Below, piece after piece: positions 58,895-64,000 of a DNA stretch of 64,000 nucleotides. Position 1 is the first letter of the stretch; the number at the start of each line of letters is the position of its first letter. The notes beneath the pieces are model-generated. The model was not told where the DNA came from. It did no database searches and worked only from the letters and a program-made list of their open reading frames with translations. The stretch comes from Macrobrachium rosenbergii (Eukaryota; Arthropoda; Malacostraca; Decapoda; Palaemonidae), in contig NC_089762.1 in the NCBI RefSeq assembly GCF_040412425.1, positions 20,891,147-20,955,146 of the forward strand. Direction: 5' to 3'. The position numbers and the translations under genes are program-made.

Positions 58895-59305
58895 CTGCAA
58901 AAGAATAAAACAATAAAATTATCTGAAAAATAAATTTCATGTTCTGTGTACTATAAACTAAAGTCTGTTACTCTGGTACTCTAAACAAAAAGACTTACTA
59001 AAGAAGACTTTACTGATGAAACCAGCTGTGATTTCAGGAGCAGGATTGGCTCTCAAATATTCACCCTAACTCAGCCCTCTTTCCTAATCCAATTTTGAAA
59101 TGCTTTAACCATACAAATACCTACATCCAAACAGAGGAGCTCAAACTCCTCAAGGTGACCCAAAGCTAGTATTCTTCTTTTCTCGTCCACTATGCAATTC
59201 TCCCAAGCACCTAAAGCACGAACACTCCATCTGCAATGACTAACGAAGATAACACCAAATATGAATTTGGTTTTTAGTTTTCTGCAAAAGAACACTACTG
59301 AGATG
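58895..59305. other. Unassigned sequence upstream of the ASCC3 exon
   Basis: No upstream ASCC3 exon or promoter could be identified. The minus frame 59,071-59,295 has no domain. Confidence 0.4.
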
Positions 59306-59590
59306 GCATTGTCTGTCCATCCACACTTTTTCTGTCCGCCCTCAGATCTTAAAAACTACTGAGGCTAGAGGGCTGCAAACTGGTATGTTGATCATCCACC
59401 CTCCAATCATCAAACATACTAAAGTGCAGCCCTCTAGCCTCAGTTGTTTTTATTTTATTTAGGGTTAAAGTTAGCCATAATCGTGCATCTTGCAATGTTA
59501 TAGGACAGGCCACCATCGGGCCATGGCTGAAAGCTTCAAGGGCCGCGGATCCTACAGCATTATGCGCTGTACAGAAAACTCAGTTGCACT
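59306..59590 (+). repeat. Dispersed repeat with a ~43-bp-arm hairpin
   Basis: 59,350-59,451 is a strong hairpin. 'aaaaactactgaggctagag' + 'ggctgcaaactggtatgttg' pairs with 'caaacatactaaagtgcagc' + 'cctctagcctcagttgtttt' around a ~13-nt loop ('catccaccctcca'). Flanking words 'tttttctgtccgccctcaga' and 'ggccaccatcgggcc' look like a conserved dispersed module. I believe similar text is common in decapod sequences, but that is recollection, not a search. Confidence 0.7.
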
Positions 59591-60413
59591 GAAGACACTT
59601 TGGCACATGTTTCACTTGTTTATATACATATTTACATCATGCTGTACAATTTAAACAGACAAGGAATCATCCCAACGCATCATTTCCAAAGACTTAACCA
59701 TTTGCCCCCTTCCTCTCCCATCTATAACTCTCTCCCTCTCTCTCTTTCTAAGGTCATTTCCTACCTGTCCTTGAATGTTGTATGAAAATCATCAACTTAC
59801 AACAACAGTCATACCCCAAACTTACGCAAGGTTAGGTACCAGAACTCCTCGTGCAAGGTGAATTTTTGCGTAAGTTTGGCACGGTCTCTAAAAATGCTAA
59901 TAAATGCTTATTTCTAAAGTTTAAACACTAAATATGACCCTAATCATGCTCCTTAATTATTAAGTTAACTTTTAAATGAAACTAAAGCTACTGTAATTTC
60001 ATTTAAAAGTTAGTTTAATACAGTACCCTTAAAAAAGAAATAAATGGTTGACAGAAAAATAGAGAGTTGGAAGACAATTTCTGTCTCTCTCCCCTTCCGA
60101 CTGATCTATTCTAGAAGTCTTCTCAACTTCTTTTCAATAACTTCTTTATTCTACATCTCTTTCTCTTTGTTCTGAAATGCTTTTTCATGAACGAAGTGTT
60201 TTTTTTATTTGGACTAATACAACTCTTAGTTATTGTGTCTCACTTGGATTAATACAACTCTTAGTTATTATGTCTATGTTTTAGAACGTATATACCACAC
60301 TAGGGCATTTACACTTCGTAGACGGTACAGGTAAAATTAGATAAATTTAAACTATCTACTGTACAGGTAAAGATGTACTGAGAAATAATAAGTTAAAAAT
60401 AAGTGAGCGCTAA

Positions 60414-60477
<64 letters not shown>

Positions 60478-60645
60478 TCTTACTTGAAATATCACATTAA
60501 GTTATTTATGAATTATTACAGAAACAGAGAGAATAACATGAGTGAGAGAGAAGGAGAAGTTATTCTTACATTAGATATCACAAGATGGAAATTCAGTGTT
60601 AAACTAGTTTTTAAATGAAATTAGAGTTACATTAATTTCATTTAA

Positions 60646-62881
60646 CCCTTTAACGCCGAAGCCCTATTTACAAAAACGTCTCACGTATGGCGGCGGCGTT
60701 TGGTGAGTTAGCGCCGAAGCGGAAAAAAATTTTTTTTCAAAAAATCACAGCACGCTTAGTTTTTAAGATTAAGAGTTTATTTTTGGCTCATTTTTTTGTC
60801 ATTGTCTGAAGTTTAGTATGCAACCATCAGAAATGAAAAAAAATATCATTATCATATATAAATATTGGAATATATGACAGCAAAAAAAAAAAACTTGTAT
60901 ATAATTGTATACAAATCGCGCTGTAAGCAAAACGGTTAAAGCTAATGAGTTAATTTTTTTTAGTTGTATTGTACACTAAATTGCGATGATTTTGGTATAT
61001 AACAAATTTTAAAACGATCAAAGCAACACAGAGAAAATATTATCACAAAATGATGCATGAATTCATAACGCGCGGACGTAAAATGTTTTTTTCAAAAATT
61101 CACCATAAATCGAAATATTGTGCTAGAGACTTCCTGTTTGTTGCAAAATGAAGGTAATTGATTGAATATTACTAGACTGTAAGTGTTTTAGCTTACAATT
61201 GCAGTTTTCGACCATTTCGGTCGAGTTAAAGTTGACCGAAAGTCAAATTTTTTCTATTTATCGTGATTTATATGGTAATATTTCAAAAGTGATGAAAGCT
61301 ACAACCATGAGTTATTTTTTTTTGTATTGTACATGAAATTGCTCACATTTTCATATATAAAACGTTATGTAACGACTAATTTAAAGCGGTGCAAATATTA
61401 CGACAACGAGACGAAAGAATTTCTGAGATGTTTGGCCGAGTTACCGCACATACGTAAGGAAAATGTTTTTTAAAAAAATTCACCATAAATCGAAATATTG
61501 TGCTAGAGACTTCCAATTTATTGCAAAATGAAGTTAAACGATTGAATATTACTAGAATGTAAGAGTTTTAGCTTACAATTGTGTTTTTTTACCATTTCGG
61601 TTGAGTTAAATTTGACCGAAGCTTAAAATTTTGGCAGTTATCGTGATTTATGTGAAAATATTTCAAAACTGATAAAAGCTACAACCATGAGCTATTTTCT
61701 GTTGTATTCTACATGAAATTGCGCACATTTTCATATATAAAAGTTTATGTAACGACTAATGTAAAACGATGCAAACATTACGACAACATGATGAAAGAAT
61801 TTCTGAGATGTTCGGCCGAGTTACCGCGCGCAGACGTAAGGAAAAATTTTTTTTTTTTTTTTTTTTTCAGAAATTCACCATAAATCAAAATATTGTGCTA
61901 GAGACTTCCAGTTTGTTGCAAAATGAAGGTACATGATTGAATATTACTAGAATGTAAGAGTTTTAGCTTATAATTGCGTTTTTGACCATTTCGGTCGAGT
62001 TAAAGTTGACCGAAGCTTGAAATTTTGGCAGTTATCGTGATTTATATGAAAATATTTCAAAACTGATAAAAGCTACAACCATGAGTTATTTTCTGTTGTA
62101 TTCTACATGAAATTGCACACATTTCCATATATAAAACTTTATGTAACGACTAATATAAAACAGTGCAAACATTACGACAACGTGACGAAAGAATTTCTGG
62201 CGCGGACGTAAGGAAAAAGTTTTTTTCAAAAATTCTTTCTGGCGCGGACGTAAGGAAAAAGTTTTTTTCAAAAATTCACCATAAATCGAAATATTGTGCT
62301 AGAGACTTCCAATTGGTTGCAAAATGAAGGTAAATGATTAAATATTACTAGATCGCAAGAGTTTTAGCTTAAAATTGCGTTTTTTGACCATTTCGGTCGA
62401 GTCAAAGTTGACCGAAGGTTGAAATTTTGGCAGTTATCGTGGTTTATATGAAAATATTTCCAAACTGATAAAACCTACAACCATGGGTTGTATTTTGCTG
62501 TAATGTACACGAAATTGCGCACATTTTCATATATAAAACTTTATGTAACGGCTAATATAGAACAGTGCAAAAATTACGAAAGAATTTATGAAATTTTCGG
62601 CTGAGTTACCACCCGTGCGTAAGAAAAAAGTTTTTTTCAAAAATTCACCATAAATTGAAATATTGTGCTAGAGACTTCCAATTTGTTGCAAAATGAAGGT
62701 ACATGATTGAATATTACTAGAATGTAAGAGTTTTAGCTTACAATTGCGTTTTTCGACCATTTCGGTAGAGTCAAAGTTGACCGAAGGTTGAAATTTTTTG
62801 TAGTCGACGTATGGTACGTCCACTCGGCACCCAACAGACAATTTTAGTCGACGTATGATACATCCAATAGGCGTTTAAGGG
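60646..62881 (-). mobile_element. TTAA array element (family PB-1), copy III, best preserved
   Basis: Flanked by TTAA at 60,642-60,645 and 62,882-62,885, with ends CCCTTTAACGCCGAAGCCC and (minus) CCCTTAAACGCCTATTGG. Five tandem units are marked by 'caccataaatcgaaatattg' starting at 61,101, 61,481, 61,876, 62,277 and 62,646 (spacings 380, 395, 401 and 369). The fourth spacing includes a ~46-bp local duplication ('ctttctggcgcggacgtaag'). Each unit has a potential hairpin, TTCGGTC-N11-GACCGAA. The orientation is opposite to copy II. No coding frames. The uninterrupted paralogue at 39,993 shows a single TTAA. Confidence 0.88.
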
Positions 62882-63182
62882 TTAAAAGTTAGCTTAATAC
62901 ATTACCCTTAAAAAAAGAAATAAATGGTTGACATAAAAATAGAGGAGAGTGTGAAGATTAATATACTATTTCCCTTTCTCCCCATTCCACCGGTCTATTT
63001 TTAGAAGTCTTCTCAACCTCGTTTTTAAAAACTTCACTTTGTCTCTTTCTCTTTTTTCTGAAATGCTCTATATCTCTATGTTTAAGAACAGTGCATTTAC
63101 CGTTTGTAGACTGTACAGGTAAAACTAGATCAATTTAAAATTATCTACTGTACAGTTAAAGACATACAGAAAAACAGTAATA

Positions 63183-63541
63183 CAGTAAACCCCCTTTATT
63201 TGCGGGGATACGTACCACACCCTCCCCCCCCGTGAATAGCTAAAATGCGCGAATACTTAAAACCCCTCTGAAAACACTTAGAACTGCCTATTTTGATAGT
63301 TCAAAAAAAAAAAAAAAACACTCTAAAAAGCTTATACCTGAGGATTTTAAGAATTTTATCACAAAAAGTGCATTTAGTCTTGAAAATTAAATGAAAATAC
63401 AGTAATTAGTGAATATTTCTCAGTGAAAAATAATGCAAATGGGCAAATTTTCCATGAATAACATGTATATATGTTCCCAAGAGAAATCCACGGATAGGTG
63501 AGTCCGCGAATTGTGAGAACGCGAATACGGGGGGTTTACTG
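63183..63541 (+). mobile_element. TA-flanked MITE, family A, copy in family C
   Basis: CAGTAAACCCCCTTTATTTG to '...cgcgaatacggggggtttactg', between TA 63,181-63,182 and 63,542-63,543. The host reads 'cagtaa-TA-cataggttgtgc', equal to the uninterrupted 'agtaatacatagattgcgct' at 40,284. Confidence 0.9.
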
Positions 63542-63559
63542 TACATAGGTTGTGCTAAT

Positions 63560-63562
<3 letters not shown>

Positions 63563-63646
<84 letters not shown>
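63563..63646 (+). repeat. (GA)n microsatellite
   Basis: About 42 GA units at the position where copy 1 of family C has its own tract. Confidence 0.98.
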
Positions 63647-63649
<3 letters not shown>

Positions 63650-63661
63650 ACATATAAAACC

Positions 63662-63953
63662 TTTGGCCCGCTAATCAGCAACACTCCCCCTTCTTGTTAA
63701 ATTGACATGTCTGACAGCTTTGACTTCGAGCCTCTTACAAAACATGAGGGGAAGATATTTGTTTGTTTAAAATATGCATCACATACAAATTTTTTAATTA
63801 CAGTTATATTATATTATTATTATTATATATTATATATTATTATTATTTAATCTTATTATTTCAAAATTAGTACTTATTATTAGGTAAAAAATTTATTTAT
63901 CATACAAAATAAATAAACATATACATGTACCATAAAAATTCTCTCATCTCAGT

Positions 63954-64000
<47 letters not shown>
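63662..64000. repeat. AT-rich tail and terminal (GA)n
   Basis: 63,780-63,900 is ATT/TTA-rich; 'catacaaaataaataaacat' (63,902) then leads into (GA)n from 63,956 to the window end, the same order as at 46,280-46,374 and 53,340-53,419 (long family-A variant). Confidence 0.7.

Larger units (their letters stand above)
59806..63661 (+). mobile_element. Family C element, copy 2, hosting two nested insertions
   Basis: Begins CAGTCATACCCCAAACTTAC and follows copy 1 (38,982) closely: 'ctctaaaaatgctaataaat', 'gagagttggaag', (GA)n 60,418-60,472, 'caagatggaaattcagtg'. It is split by a PB-1 element at 60,646-62,881 and by a family-A MITE at 63,183-63,541. After the last GA tract (63,563-63,646) similarity to copy 1 stops near 'ataaaacctt' (63,661), so the right end is lost. 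Confidence 0.8.

Noticed and set aside
58494..58940. Signal peptide MKFIFQIILLFYSFAG at the start of the ASCC3 frame
   Set aside because: Those codons are intron sequence ahead of a clear TTTTGCAG acceptor; homologues start elsewhere.
60646..62881. CRISPR array or centromeric satellite
   Set aside because: Units of ~380 bp without unique spacers, in an animal genome, bounded by TIRs and TTAA; it is an element interior.

Overview
The window looks like animal nuclear DNA from a large, repeat-rich genome, most likely a decapod crustacean. I infer this from very long (GA)n and (TA)n tracts, tRNA-headed SINEs, many TA-flanked miniature inverted-repeat elements, giant introns and an arthropod-like transposon mix. 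The species cannot be named from sequence alone. There are no bacterial-style operons, no rRNA and no CRISPR.

Host gene. The only cellular gene recognised lies on the minus strand. Four exons (58,494-58,894; 31,896-32,003; 25,062-25,202; 24,092-24,235) have consensus splice sites and join in frame to 264 codons. They match the N-terminal, ASCC2-binding part of ASCC3, the large helicase of the ASC-1 / ribosome-quality-control trigger complex. One intron is about 26.5 kb. Almost everything else is mobile or repetitive DNA within or downstream of this gene.

Layout. 1-3,560: a tRNA-like tandem duplication and a TTAA-type MITE. 3,566-9,600: CT-rich minisatellite, a TTAA element carrying ~370-bp tandem units, a GGTATG hexamer tract, a Penelope GIY-YIG remnant and a 303-bp-arm inverted repeat, with parts interleaved as if two sequences were mixed. 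9,600-12,300: inverted repeats and unassigned DNA. 12,300-17,150: a dead Tigger (pogo) transposase split by a second TTAA array element. 17,150-24,000: SINEs, a TTAA MITE, a piggyBac transposase remnant and Tigger-like MITEs. 26,000-30,480: a decayed RTE-like reverse transcriptase (minus) interrupted by a nearly full-length 3.8-kb LINE with an 11-bp target duplication. The LINE encodes a 2A-like motif (DIELNPGP), a PHD finger, an AP endonuclease, a reverse transcriptase and a C-terminal zinc knuckle. 32,000-58,500: the giant intron, holding two large unclassified elements (about 37.8-45.1 kb and 46.9-53.3 kb), TA-flanked MITEs with internal GA tracts, SINEs, and a foldback element with ~480-bp arms. 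58,900-64,000: a hairpin-bearing dispersed repeat, then a MITE with a third TTAA array element and another MITE nested in it.

How parts relate. Three nested insertions can be read against an empty paralogous copy in the same window, which fixes their target duplications (TTAA, TA, and a 10-bp SINE duplication). Decayed piggyBac and Tigger transposases sit among non-autonomous elements whose ends fit those superfamilies, so these families are plausible past sources of mobilisation. The most notable items are the 2A-PHD-LINE, the TIR-bounded tandem-array elements, and the interleaved mosaic segments, which are probably consensus artefacts over heterozygous insertions.
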